Assembly (NCBI GenBank): GCA_947561715.1
Contig: OX387204.1
Location: 10,855,001-10,919,000, forward strand
Origin: Ascidia mentula
Taxonomy: Eukaryota > Chordata > Ascidiacea > Phlebobranchia > Ascidiidae
Length of the DNA stretch: 64,000 bases
Direction: 5' to 3'
Positions 33,249-44,069 of the stretch are shown here, piece after piece. The stretch's first letter is position 1. Each line of letters begins with the position of its first letter. The notes beneath the pieces are model-generated. The model was given only the letters and a program-made list of their open reading frames with translations, did not search any database and was not told where the DNA came from. The position numbers were made by a program, and so were the translations under genes.

Positions 33249-33690
33249 ATGCTGGATTTGGGCATAGTGCGCCGATCAGCCAGCCCTTGGGCATCCCCTC
33301 TCCACATCGTGGATAAGCCTTCCGGTGGGTGGCGCCCTTGTGGCGATTATCGTCGCCTTTACGGCGCCACACAGGCCGATCGATATTCAATACCGCATAT
33401 ACATGATTTCACCGCACGTCTCGCGGGTTGTTCTTTTCAAAGGTAGACTTGGTATATATACGTGGCTATCACCAGGTTCCTGTGGCTGAAGCTGACATTC
33501 CGAAGACAGCTATAATCACGCCATTCGGCCTGTTTGAGTTTCTTCGAACCCCGTTTGGATTGAAAAATGCGGCTCAAACTTTCCAAAGGCTGATGGACTC
33601 CATTTGTCAATGTTTGGATTTTCTTTATGTCTATCTGGACGACTTTCCTGTCGCAAGTCCAACTCATGGAGCCCACTGGAACATCTCGAG
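33249..33690 (+). pseudogene. CsRn1-like reverse transcriptase, first part
   Basis: Two overlapping frames hold LGIVRRSASPWASPLHIV, GGWRPCGDYRRL, a shifted block from SKVDL onward, GLFEFLRTPFGLKNAAQTFQ and the catalytic LYVYLDDFPVASP. A frameshift lies near 33440. After about 33690 the similarity stops because of an insertion/deletion. Confidence 0.85.
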
Positions 33691-33699
33691 CAGAGGGAT

Positions 33700-34340
33700 G
33701 TTGGTTAAAAAAAAATCGCCAGTTAAGAAAAGTTTGAACGCGCGTTACTCGACCACCTTACGAGGTAGCGACATGATATTTGTACACGATATAGCTCATA
33801 GGCTGAAGTTTGTAACGATACCAAAATTATTTTAAAAAAACATATTCATATTTGGTTATGAATATGATATGCGTATTATGACATAAGTTGCGAAAACAAA
33901 ATTCGCTGGCAAAAATTTTAAAGCAGAGTATTCTACGCGCTTAAACTTTTCAAACGATATTAAAATATTTGAAAAATTCGATAGGGGAAGTGAAGAAATA
34001 TGAATTCATATTTTATAAACATGAAAAAAAGGTGGTCCGATGTACACTTTCGTCGATAAAACCTTGCACAAACTTTGGCCCAAGCTGTTCTTTTGCAAAA
34101 ACAATCTTATACCCTCCTGCTATCGAATGAAATCAAAATTTAACATATTCAGCCAGCGTGGCTATGCAAAATTTAACGATAACTTACTCCAACCCGACCG
34201 TCGCCCGCCGCTCGTTCAAGCCACCAAGCCATATGCATACGCGCCACACACTTTCGTCGATAAAACCTTGCACAAACCTTGGCCCAAGCTGTTCTTTTGC
34301 AAAACAATCTTATAACCGCGATGTTTTTTTTTGTCAACTA
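33700..34340. repeat. Foreign insert in the CsRn1 reverse transcriptase
   Basis: The first ~100 bases (33703-33800) resemble 47527-47600 and 47764-47810 (ATCGCCAGTTAAGAAAAG, then CTTACGAGGTAGCGACATG). Further in, a 69-bp unit beginning ACACTTTCGTCGATAAAACC occurs twice, at 34044-34112 and 34248-34315. Some RT codons of the host element (roughly 45, the thumb-side block) are missing, so insertion was accompanied by a deletion. Confidence 0.6.
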
Positions 34341-34345
34341 ACATC

Positions 34346-34930
34346 CCTCTGGTGCAAAGTTGACGCTGTGTGGAACTTCCTTGTGCCGACCACCATCAAA
34401 GGTTTACAGGAACTTTCAGGGGTAGTCAATTTCTACCACAGGTTCGTGCCCAATATTATGAAACCGCTCTATGGTGCTTTAGCGGGCAAACCTAAACAAC
34501 TGGTGTGGTCGGTCGACCTGCAGAGGGCTTTCGATAAGGCTAAAGACACTCTCGCCAATCCTACGCTCTTATATCATCCACAGTGGCAAGCCTGCATCGC
34601 ACTCGCGACAGATGCCTCTGCGAACGCTGTTGGTGCAGTCCTTAAACAATTTTCCGAAGGTCATTGGGCCCCTCTTGCTTTCTTCAGCCGTCTGTTAAGA
34701 AAGCAGGAAACGAAGTACAGCTTCTTGCGCTGCACCTGGCCATTAGGCACATTCGCTATTTTCTGGAAGGGCGCAAGTTTACTGCGTACACCGACCACAA
34801 ACCCCTTACTTTCGCATTCAAAAAGGCTGCCGATCCTTGGTCTGCTCTCCAGCAACGTCAACTTTCTTCTTTTTCAGAGTTCACTACGGATGTCCGGCAC
34901 ATTAGCGGCAAGTCGAATGCTGTTGTGAAA
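34346..34930 (+). pseudogene. CsRn1-like RT end and RNase H
   Basis: The frame resumes with VDAVWNFLVPTTIKGLQEL and VNFYHRFVPNIMKPL. RNase H follows with ALATDASANAVGAVLKQ. A frameshift near 34690 moves the rest to another frame with FTAYTDHKPLTFAFKKAAD and VRHISGKSNAVV. The element ends there. Confidence 0.85.
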
Positions 34931-35168
34931 GCAATAAAGTATCAACCGCCTTAAAACATACCCCATAATACGGTCTTGTTGATTAATTGGGGCAGTATTT
35001 TTTTAGTTTATAATGGACTTTATAAAGTCGAAAAGAAGCTTGGGTGCACATTTGGTGTATTGTACGTCAAGTCCACTTATTGGATGAGGTGTCATGTCTC
35101 GCCTTATCATGTCTCGCAAAATAGTGGTTTGTGTCAGCTAAACAAAACCAACGATAGCAAACATTATT

Positions 35169-36565
35169 ATGAGCATAACCTGTGTTTTTTTCGTTGCCTG
35201 GCGCTTTTTTCGATCCCAAAATAGTTCAAGCGAGCATATGTCTGGGACACATAAACTGTGCCAACAATTTTCCCAACACACCGGTCTAGAATGTACAAAG
35301 TTCCCAGGTGTCACCCTCGCTGATTTGCCCGGTTTTGAGGCCTCCTTTTTTGTCAAAATCAATGTCTGGCAATTAATTGGCGTTGAAGAATTAAAGTGTA
35401 AACTCATTTGGCATAGTGTGGACCGTTTAAGGGGAAAAAAGAGACCGGTATTTTAAACCTTAACTTGTATAAAACATATTTTACTTTGATTACCGATATA
35501 GCATGTACTTGTTGCTGTGTTTATTTGACTTCTTTTCCAAGTCGTATTAATTGTGAGCGGCACCAAGCATCGTGTACTTTGGTTACGAAAGAGAATTTTT
35601 CGGGATTTTATCTACTATGGGAAGTGTGTTCGACAGGCTTAGGAATGCTTGGGTTTTTGTCGATCCGTCGCTAAACCGGTTTCCCTTTTTTTGACTTTAA
35701 GAGTGATTTCTTCACCGAAGGTCTTCCAAAAACGACACCGAAAACCAAGTGGATTACAGAACAATTACCATTAAGTGTGTTTGTATGTTCTTCCCCGGTT
35801 TTGAAAGCCCGAAATGTTTTTAACTACCGGTGATAGTCAAGATTTGGTGGACCGTTTTGTTGGCTATCACCGCCTTAAATCTTATGCTTGGTCGTTTTTC
35901 TAACGTCAACAAACAGTTGGTAACATTAATTGGGGTCAGCTGTGAAAGGCAACCACCCTTCGGTATGGCTGAAGTGTGACCTTCATTTTTATGTAACAAA
36001 CATTCCAATTCTCACATATAATGGAGGATCCTACGATTTAAATCTCGCAAAAAGGTTTCTGATTCATGCTCTAAACACTGATACAATTTTAAATGTAGTG
36101 AAACGTAACAATTAATATTTTTCAAAAAAAAACAAGGTGCTTTGAATTTTTTGACTTGCGGAATTGCGTGGTGGCAAACTGTTCCTGTGACAAGTTGTTG
36201 CGCGCATTTAAATGCAAGTTGCTGATGGGAAGTTACCCCTATAAATATGTGAAAAGCATTGAAAAATTGAAAGACCGCATTCTATAGTTCTCTCATCCGA
36301 ACCGGCATTTCAGATGTCGATTACCAGAGACGCTCAAGGACTGTCTGGTTTGGTACAATAATCGCGATGTCGTTACGATTTTAGAAGTTGTTTCCAAAAA
36401 TGGCAGTTTTTATGAGGCGCTTGGTGTAAATCCGTTTAAAGAAGCGATTTCCGTTGCCGGAATAACTCTCGTTTATTTGATGAAAACAATCGAACCCAAC
36501 ATTGGCCTACCACTTTTCGGTGAAAAGTTTAAAGACAGTTTTAACGATTATGCTGCGAACATATG
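35169..36565 (+). pseudogene. Family B DNA polymerase relic (viral/Polinton type)
   Basis: Several blocks on the plus strand in different frames match the order of protein-primed type B DNA polymerases found in Polintons and related large DNA elements. At 35300-35400 stands FPGVTLADLPGFEASFFVKI. Near 35465-35560 is a NLYKTYFTLITDI-like segment with a Cys-containing region. At 35990-36060 is IPILTYNGGSYDLNLAKRF, a 3'-5' exonuclease motif. Near 36220 is GSYPYKYVKSIEKLKDR, and at 36320-36460 LKDCLVWYNNRDVVTILEVV and PFKEAISVAGITLVYL. Stops and frame changes separate the blocks, and the polymerase palm (DTDS box) is missing. No capsid, ATPase or protease gene of a Polinton was found nearby. Confidence 0.6.
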
Positions 36566-37001
36566 AACGACATCTCCAGGTTGCGAAGAGAAAAGTCACG
36601 GACACGCTTTGCTGACGTTATTAATCTTAAATCTAACGTTGAGATTCGTTCATAAATGGTTCTGATTACGGTGACCATAGCAAAGCATCACGTAAACCCC
36701 ACTTGCAACCATAACATTGAAACCGTACATGTGTCATGCTGTAATAATAAAAACAAACATTTCAAATATGTGCAGAAAAAGCCATAATAATTGAAAGGTG
36801 CAGACAGGGTGTACACACTGTTTCAACCAGGTCTTATCTATCCATGCACTATCGGTTACCAAGCAGTTTGTTTGGCCATAGTGCGCTCCACGGTGGTTCG
36901 TCTCTGTTGTTTGGTACTAGTGATGTTCCCAGTTTCAAATTAGAATGAATCAAATCCAGCCGGATAATTTGGATCCGGCTGTTTGATAACACCGATTCGT
37001 G

Positions 37002-37167
37002 TATTTTATCGGCATGGCAAAAATGTTTGATTGCCAAACAGAATGCTATGTTAAGGTTAGCTTATCATGGGTGGGACAAATAAACGTGGGCATTTATTAA
37101 TATGGTATAACACGTCATGAAAAACCTCAATAACAAACATCCGAAAAATCGGAAGTCGGCGAGTATC
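37002..37167 (+). repeat. 166-bp dispersed repeat, copy 2
   Basis: Nearly identical to 25003-25169. Confidence 0.85.
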
Positions 37168-37990
37168 ACAGACCGGGTCCCAAAAACGAGTAATTTGCGA
37201 ATGTTTGTCCAATTTTAGGACAAAAATGCTTTCCCAACTATCCGGTAAAATTAAGTGTATTATCCGGCCGGGTCCGGGTAGACATAGACATGGTAACAGA
37301 ACGCAGGCACGTTATATGAAAAAAAAGGCACTATACTTATTATAATAAGACTTGCCTTTAAGCCAGGTTACATAGTGTTAGAAACTGGTTTCGCAGTGAC
37401 ACGCAAACGTAACAAGGCACGCACTAAAACAATGACAACAACGTCCTTACGTGTCAGGGGAAAAGTTTGAAACGTGCTTCAGGGCATTTACGGTTATTTT
37501 GTATTAAAATCCAATACAAAAAATACATATGCCTTCCGCCAATAAGTGTTTTGTTATTAATTAAATGCACACCAGAAAATTTGGAAAAGTTTTTGACCAA
37601 TTCGAGAAACGTTTACCCTTAATTCATTTAAAAGCAACGAATAAAATAAAATTCGCACATTGTCGGCATAGTTGTGATCGAAGGTGAATTAATGATGTAG
37701 TAAACATGGTCTCGAGGTCTGGTGTGTTGTTGGCAGTTGCTCAGGCACATGTAGCTTTGTATGAGTCCAAAAAACTGCAAAATAAACGACACAACCATCA
37801 AAAGTGTATGTGAAACTAAACACGTTTATAAAAATTGCGTGCTGCGTCAGAAAAAGAGATATTTTATATCAAAAGTGAACCACAATTCAATCGCATTGTA
37901 GCATTCACAATAAATGCTTACATTTTCTTTTGGGTCCATAGAAAAAAAATAAGTACGTGTAAGTGTGTATTCAGAAAAGAACGACCCGCG
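37168..37990. other. Intergenic stretch
   Basis: No gene recognised; the short frame at 37835-38044 has no family resemblance. Confidence 0.4.
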
Positions 37991-37997
37991 TGTAACT

Positions 37998-38224
37998 TAA
38001 AATTCCAATTCAATTCAATTCAATTCAGTTTATTTACATCATAATCCGAAAATAAAATGCGGAACAGTATAATTTAAAATCTGCGTGTATATAACAAAAA
38101 AATGTAATATCTTTTTTATCCTAAATGCCAGTTTTGAAATAATGCTGCAGTAAAAGCCCGTCACGCCATACAGGTGGTAAACTTCCGAAAATAATGGGCT
38201 TACGCGAGTTATTCGTCCTCTCAT
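37998..38224 (-). repeat. Possible LINE 3' tail with (AATTC)n
   Basis: The plus strand has four AATTC-type units followed by AGTTTATTTACATC. On the minus strand this reads GATGTAAATAAACTGAATTG ..., the usual look of a LINE 3' end with a short tandem tail. The adjacent minus-strand frame (38224-38039) has no clear domain. Confidence 0.4.
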
Positions 38225-38289
38225 AAAATATTTACGCTACAAGAAAATGTCATGAAAAAAGTACACGAGCAGTAAGTTTGAGCCACTAG

Positions 38290-38690
38290 TGTGGTAAAAA
38301 ATGTTTGTTTTGGAAATAGCAGCAACAAATGTCATATAACATAAAAATGACAGCTTAGTTCATGTGAATTCATGTCACAAAAATGTGGGACAAAACTTCA
38401 TACGCGAATCAAGTAAATTATCAGTTTCATGCTTTTCCTGGCCATGACCCCTATTTAAAAATATGCAAGGATTTTTTTCGAAAGGGCAAAAAAATTAGTA
38501 GTGTGGTGTGTGTATCTGCGACCTTGCTCAGCGCTATTTGCGTCAGGCCATTAGCTGGGCCACCTCAGTGAGGATTTCCTATAAGCAGACAATGTTCCAC
38601 AATTCACCATTAACTACACGTATGCCAAAAAAATCAACTAATGTTTTGGTGACAAAATTTACGTCAAACTAATGCCACGCGCAATTATTT
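38290..38690 (-). repeat. Diverged fragment of family A interior
   Basis: Blocks such as GCGTCAGGCC-TTAGCTG, CTCAGTGAGGA-TTTC and the following CACAATT-ACC parallel 23590-23790. Confidence 0.55.
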
Positions 38691-38965
38691 GTTCATATTT
38701 TGTCCCCAAAGGCAGAGTAGACAGCAAATCACCGTAAAAAATGATGCGACACGATTTATTCAAAATCATCCCCATATTTCAAAAGATAAGGAATAAAACT
38801 TCTTGTTTCTTTAAAAAAGTGATAAATTTTGTCCTATTTTATAGGGTTTTAAGCCCCTTAAAAACGCCAAAATCGCATTTAACCCAATGCATTTTCGATT
38901 TCGCGTAAAGTGTTACTCATGCTTGACGGCGCACTTCCCCACGAAGTTTCATTCCATGTTTTAGT

Positions 38966-39077
38966 ATTCTATGATTAAACTGATCGATTGACTTTGGGTT
39001 AGAGAGTAGCCTTTATTATCAGGAGTCAGATATACGGCAGTGTTATTATTTTGTGTAGACGTTTTAAAAATAACGCA
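38966..39077 (+). repeat. Family A LTR fragment
   Basis: About 110 bp match the LTR end (GATTGACTTTGGGTTAGAGA ... GTGTAGACGTTTTAAAAATAACGC). It is in the opposite orientation to the neighbouring interior fragment, so the two are not one intact element. Confidence 0.8.
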
Positions 39078-39769
39078 TTGCACACCCATGTCACTAATCA
39101 CCACCTTGACTGTGAAATCTCTTATTGCAACCTCATTGACAATGTCCTTCGTTTTTTTTTCCATAAAATTTCACCACTGGTTGAATTACCAGTGTAAAAA
39201 TATGCTGTTGAAATACACAACATCACAAACATAAACACATTTAAATTTGTAACCAAAACAACCAACCAACTACTTGTTTCCAGGATGTTGTAATGCCCTT
39301 TGCCCTGAAACATAACACATGTTATGCTATTAAATTCCTGGACTTTGGCATCATTTCAGGGCTAACGTACTCTACAAATTGTTTGATGCCGGGATCATAC
39401 TCAACCGCTGTTACAATCTGTACGAGGGCAGTGGGTACGTAAGCGATGTCAGAAACTCGTATCTGCGTGAGAACAATACTGTATCAGTTAAAGCTGCGCT
39501 CATTACAATAGATCTAGTGCGTATTCAAGCAAATGTTGACGAAAATCGCTACGTTTTCACCGAATTCTCATGGCCAAATAAATTAAACCAAAAATTTTTA
39601 TTAATTACGACTAAAGAAATTTTTCTGTAGCTTTACACTTTCTGCAAATAAACGCTTTTCTATAATTTGGCCTATGTCCGCTGTATTATTATGGACACAA
39701 AAGGCGGCTATCCTATATAACAATGGGTTGGTTAAATTGTGTTTTCTGTGGACGTTGGTCTCATGGATT
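39078..39769. other. Intergenic stretch
   Basis: An 83-codon frame at 39379-39630 has no recognisable domain; not called a gene. Confidence 0.35.
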
Positions 39770-40225
39770 CAACCACGTGTCATACTTTCCATAGCCTATG
39801 AAAAAAGACTATTGTCATTCTGGTGAAATAAAATAATCGTTCCGCATGACTTGCCACATCGTTCAAAAAATGTTTTGAATGTTTATTTTGGGTTTGAAGT
39901 AATTTGGTCTTTTCCGGCAAACAAATTGCCAAACGTCTATCTGGCCAACAAGGAAAACATTTTAAATGCTATGTCAAACCAAAGATTTCTTTATACAACA
40001 TAAATAAATACTTCACATCGTATCCGAGACTTCACAAAAAATGATGGTAATTTTATTGGCGTTGTAAACACTTTCCGGGACTAATATTTTTTTGAAAGAA
40101 TGCTAAAAAGAGTACAGCATCAGCTAAACGCCCATAACAAAATAAAATGGTAGCGAAGCGCTGTTTTCTAACGAAATGGCTTTTCCGTCAACAATAGCAA
40201 CCCTAATATATATGCCGAGCTTTTA
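39770..40225 (+). repeat. Left long inverted-repeat arm
   Basis: Imperfect inverted match to 42515-42990 over about 450 bp with small insertions. Confidence 0.75.
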
Positions 40226-40837
40226 TTTTGGAGAGCTTTTTTCTTCCCTGCCTTGTAAAAACAATGGAGGTCAGTGGCAACTTTGTAGGTGACGAATCTA
40301 TGCTTAGAATGAAAAAAATACTTACCTGTCTTTGTGTTTGTTGTGTGGTATATACTCGAACGCCATCTTTACCAACGCCTTGTTCAAAACTTCACCCAGC
40401 CACCACTAAACCTTTTGGGGCTTTTGTAAGCATCCTGTTGTTTCAGTGTGCCACCTTTGATTTTTGTTCTTCGACTTTACATGTATTTTCGTTCTCATAT
40501 AATAGTTTCATGGACCTATATGGCAAATAAATCAACGAAATGCTGCTTTTAAGGTCATGTGCAACAATGCACCTGTCAGTTATTCCACTTGTTTACTAAT
40601 AATCGTTGCTAAGTTTTGTGACTTTTATAGGGACCTAATATTATTATTTAAAGTTAAAAAATTACTATACACGAGAGAGAGGCCTTAATTGCATAGAACA
40701 ATTGATAGGATACTTTAACGACTCATTTTTCTGCAAAATTTCATTTTTTGTAGCTCAAAATAAAAATACAGATTTCGTAGTCTAGCTATATCAGCCACTT
40801 TTTCCTGACAAGTCGGAGCGAGATTTGAAAAATCAAT

Positions 40838-40908
40838 CTCCCGGTGAGTTTTGAACGCACGACTCTGGGCTAACCAAGCTAACGTTATACCAACTGAGCT
40901 AGAGGAGC
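40838..40908 (-). repeat. tRNA-derived SINE head / tRNA-like sequence
   Basis: On the minus strand the sequence starts GCTCCTCTAGCTCAGTTGGT, a good pol III A box, and has GTGCGTTCAAAACTC about 30 bases later, a degenerate B box, ending CACCGGGAG. The acceptor-like ends pair only partly and the anticodon stem is poor, so it is a tRNA-derived SINE head or tRNA pseudogene, not a working tRNA gene. Confidence 0.55.
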
Positions 40909-40929
40909 TCGGCGATTTCACAGGGTATG

Positions 40930-42514
40930 TGGCTAAGGTACACTGGTGCACAAGCGCACAACTTGCCAGGCAACCTTCATGTATGCGTAGGGGATCTCTA
41001 ACACTATAATCAGACAACGCAGTAATGTTTCATGCAATGGCATGATTGGCGGGATCGCCCCACTGCTCAGGTAGTAACTACTTCATTTTAATACGCCCAA
41101 AACCCCACTGAAACCGCCCGAAAATGGCTCAAATTCTTCCGAACAACAAATTTAACTTGCGCTACTTCTTTTAAGTCTTCTCTGTCGCGTAATCGCCGCA
41201 ATTATCTCTTTGTTCCTGCTTTGTCTTAGATATCGTGTTATATATTTGCGACTCATTGCATAAATAAACAGATCATATAGGTTTCGGACTAACTGATCTC
41301 AATGTGGTCTCACAGATCAATCCAGATCTCCGTTTTTGTCTCAGATCGAACTTAGTCGAAGAGCAGACCAACGGTGACGGGACCAGTAGCCAGCATGGTT
41401 TCAGACAGAGACTTTCTCGACAAAGTTGATGTCGCGTCATCGCCGATGAAAGCCTCCTAAAAACATTTATTCCGGAACCTATACCTGAAATCCCTCTAAA
41501 ATAAAGGTATCGGCAATTGAACGTAACGTACGCGTGGAAAGCACGGTGTAAACTTCCAATCATGGTTCCTTGTACGACTGCGAAAACTCCAATGCAGGAA
41601 ATGTCCTCGTTTTGAGTTTGCACCAGAGATCGGAAGGCGATCCCGACGCACGTGCAGACAGTGATTAGGATTCAATGATTACACTTTGGACAGACAGCGT
41701 CGTCAGCAACGCCGGGCCCGAGACCTTTCAACTATGAACGCATCAGACCCCCAAAAGTTTGGCGAGGGGACCACATGAGCCTAAACTTACTGTTTTCCTG
41801 CGTTTGTAAAAAAGTTGTCGAAATAGATTGTGGTGTACTGGAAGGCCATCATTTAGCGGCGTATTGTTAATAAGGCACTTTCGCTCCAATTAAATCTTTA
41901 AAGTTTTTGTTGACATCTGGTCGTTTTAGTTGCTTTGAGTGCTCAAAACACGTTTCAATTGTTTGAGTGCAACTTTTGTTCTTCCTATACGTCACATATT
42001 CCTGGTGCGACTGCCAGCGATCCGTTTGCAGGAAATTCAAATAATTTCATTTTTCATAACCGAGTTTCTTAAATTGGGCGGAGTTTCAACAAAACATATA
42101 TAGGATGGAGGTGCAGGGTGATTGCTCTGGCAATTTGTCTCGATGATGCTGGCACAATAAGTCTCAATGAAGGTCGTCTGACCTGCTGGCAATAGTTGCC
42201 ACTAAATTGTCTGCTGGCCATCTGTGCATTTGGCAGTCTATGTGGATATGAAGTCTTCAGTCCATTAAGTACAATAAAATACCCTTGTCAACTTCACTGC
42301 GTGCCAGTGAAGAAAAATGCTTGATATATTTACGACGTAACAGTCAACAAAGCAGCTGTGCTGAACTTTATTTTGATGAATAGCTTCTGTAAGCTTGCAA
42401 CCACTTGCCACCACAAAGATAGCGCTTTTATCAACCTTTTTTTGACATGGGCGTGATTATGAAAAAATTATTAGTACGGAAAGTCTTCAAAACGTCGATG
42501 GAATTTCGTCGTAG
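40930..42514. other. Interior of the inverted-repeat region
   Basis: About 1.6 kb without a supported gene. The 116-codon minus frame at 41273-41623 has no recognisable domain. Confidence 0.35.
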
Positions 42515-42990
42515 GCCTATACCTTATTGCGGTTGCGACTGTTACAGGAAAAGTCATTTCGTTTAGAAACGGCGCATGTCTACCAATTTATTTCGGTATG
42601 AACGTTAGCTGATACTTTACTCTGCGTACATTGCGATTTTTAGAAAAATGTTGGTCCCAGAAAGTGCTTATATATGGCGTCAATAGAATTACCATCATTT
42701 TTTGTGATCTCTAGGGTACGATGTGAAGCATTTATTTATGTAATGTGAAAAAATCTTTGGTTTGACATAGCTTTTCAAATGTATTCCTCGTTCGCCAAAT
42801 AGATGTTTTGGCAATTGCAGAAAACCCGAAATAAACTTGCTTGCCGGAAGAGATCAAATTAACTTTAAACCCAAAATAAACATTCAAAACATTGATTGAA
42901 ATTTGTGGCAAGTCATGCTGAACGCTTTTATAATTTTTTTAAATTTTATTTGGCCAGATTGACAATAGTTATTCTATGGTTAACCTATGG
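42515..42990 (-). repeat. Right long inverted-repeat arm
   Basis: Inverted partner of 39770-40225. Confidence 0.75.
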
Positions 42991-44049
42991 CATTTACCCT
43001 GCACCTGATTCACATTCAATGTTGTGTTTAGCGTCTTTTTAAGTTGGTCTAAATTGTGGCCTATTATTTTGCATCATACGTTCAAATGTCTGATTGAAAA
43101 AAAACTTTATTGTCGGAGCAATATGGGTATAAATAAGTATGTATTTCCTGTTTACTTTTATTGGTTACAACTAAATTTTGACATAGGCTATAGCTCTGTG
43201 AATAATAGTGATACCAGGCCCTAATCACTTTTTTGAATAATTTTTAAAGTCATGTGTTTTGTTTTCAAAAACAGTCTTTTTGTTTTGAATTTGTGCCTGC
43301 CTGCTGGGCAGAATTATGTGTTAAGTGTTATTTACGTAGTAGTATGTCTCGTATAATGATTTTATTTTGTGCACAAAGTAAGCTTTAAATGCTACCACTA
43401 TGTAGAGAACATTATGTACACCAGTTACACCCAAATTAAGACTTATTAATAGAGGAGAAATGACAGATAAGGCAGCAAGCTTAGCCTTTTAATATATACA
43501 CAATGCAGCCTGTTTCAAAGGGCAGATATAAAAATAGTGATCATAACCTTAAAATATTTTGTCCCTTTGTTGGGCAATCATAAAAAGTATGCTAATACTC
43601 CAAAAACAGACATGCTCATATCTAATTTTTATAGCATGACCCGGAAGTGTAATCTCTGGCAACAGTCTTTAATTGTTTGAAAACAATAGGTTGGTTTTGT
43701 TGAACAATCATGAAGGAAAGCTAATTCTCAGCAACTTCTCTGGTCATTGTGCTGTAACACCAGCTTGACTTGTCAGGCTCCAGAGAAAGCATCTTTGTCG
43801 CTGTAGATGAGGGTCATAACAATGTTAGATCAGCTTATGGGTGTGTAAATTAGCACTTCTGTTAACAAATATACTACTGTACTGATTCTAGACAATGACA
43901 TATTCCGGTTAATTGTGTAAAAAAGTAGCCAATTGGCTATGTGATCAGTAGGTTTGTCTGCATTTAGATTAAATCAATCTCTAGTGTGTGTCCATAGGCA
44001 ATTATTTCCAGGTTTAATTTTATTTTAAAGTCGAAACTACGTTAAATAT
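42991..44049. other. Upstream region of alanyl-tRNA synthetase
   Basis: About 1 kb of AT-rich DNA without coding signals; it may hold the promoter, but no clear core promoter was identified. Confidence 0.4.
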
Positions 44050-44062
44050 CCTATCTTTTCAG
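44050..44062 (+). promoter_or_regulatory. Splice acceptor just before the AARS start codon
   Basis: CCTATCTTTTCAG is a pyrimidine tract plus AG eight bases upstream of the ATG at 44070. In organisms with spliced-leader trans-splicing, acceptors typically lie this close to the start; a cis intron in the 5' UTR would look the same. Confidence 0.5.
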
Positions 44063-44069
44063 AAATAAA

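Larger units (their letters stand above)
31850..34953 (+). mobile_element. CsRn1-like Gypsy element, broken and internally deleted
   Basis: A short 5' LTR (31850-31990) is followed at once by TGGTGACCC, matching the tRNA-Trp primer site used by CsRn1-clade Gypsy elements. Gag, protease, RT and RNase H fragments follow in order. The right end is a remnant of the LTR tail (CAATAAAGTATCAACCGCC at about 34932) joined directly to RNase H, so the integrase and most of the 3' LTR are deleted. A 600-bp foreign stretch interrupts RT at about 33700-34340. Confidence 0.85.
39770..42990. mobile_element. Region bounded by ~450-bp imperfect inverted repeats
   Basis: 39770-40225 and 42515-42990 are imperfect inverted copies, clearest around CAAACCAAAGATTTCTTTAT ... 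TTCACATCGTA and AACGAAATGGCTTTTCC. They enclose 2.3 kb without a recognisable transposase. This may be a non-autonomous DNA transposon with long terminal repeats, or two inverted copies of another repeat. The ends and a duplication could not be fixed. Confidence 0.5.

Noticed and set aside
40838..40908. Functional tRNA gene
   Set aside because: The A box is good but the B box is degenerate and anticodon and acceptor stems pair poorly.
41273..41623. 116-codon minus frame inside the inverted-repeat region
   Set aside because: No recognisable domain, and no copy seen elsewhere in the window.
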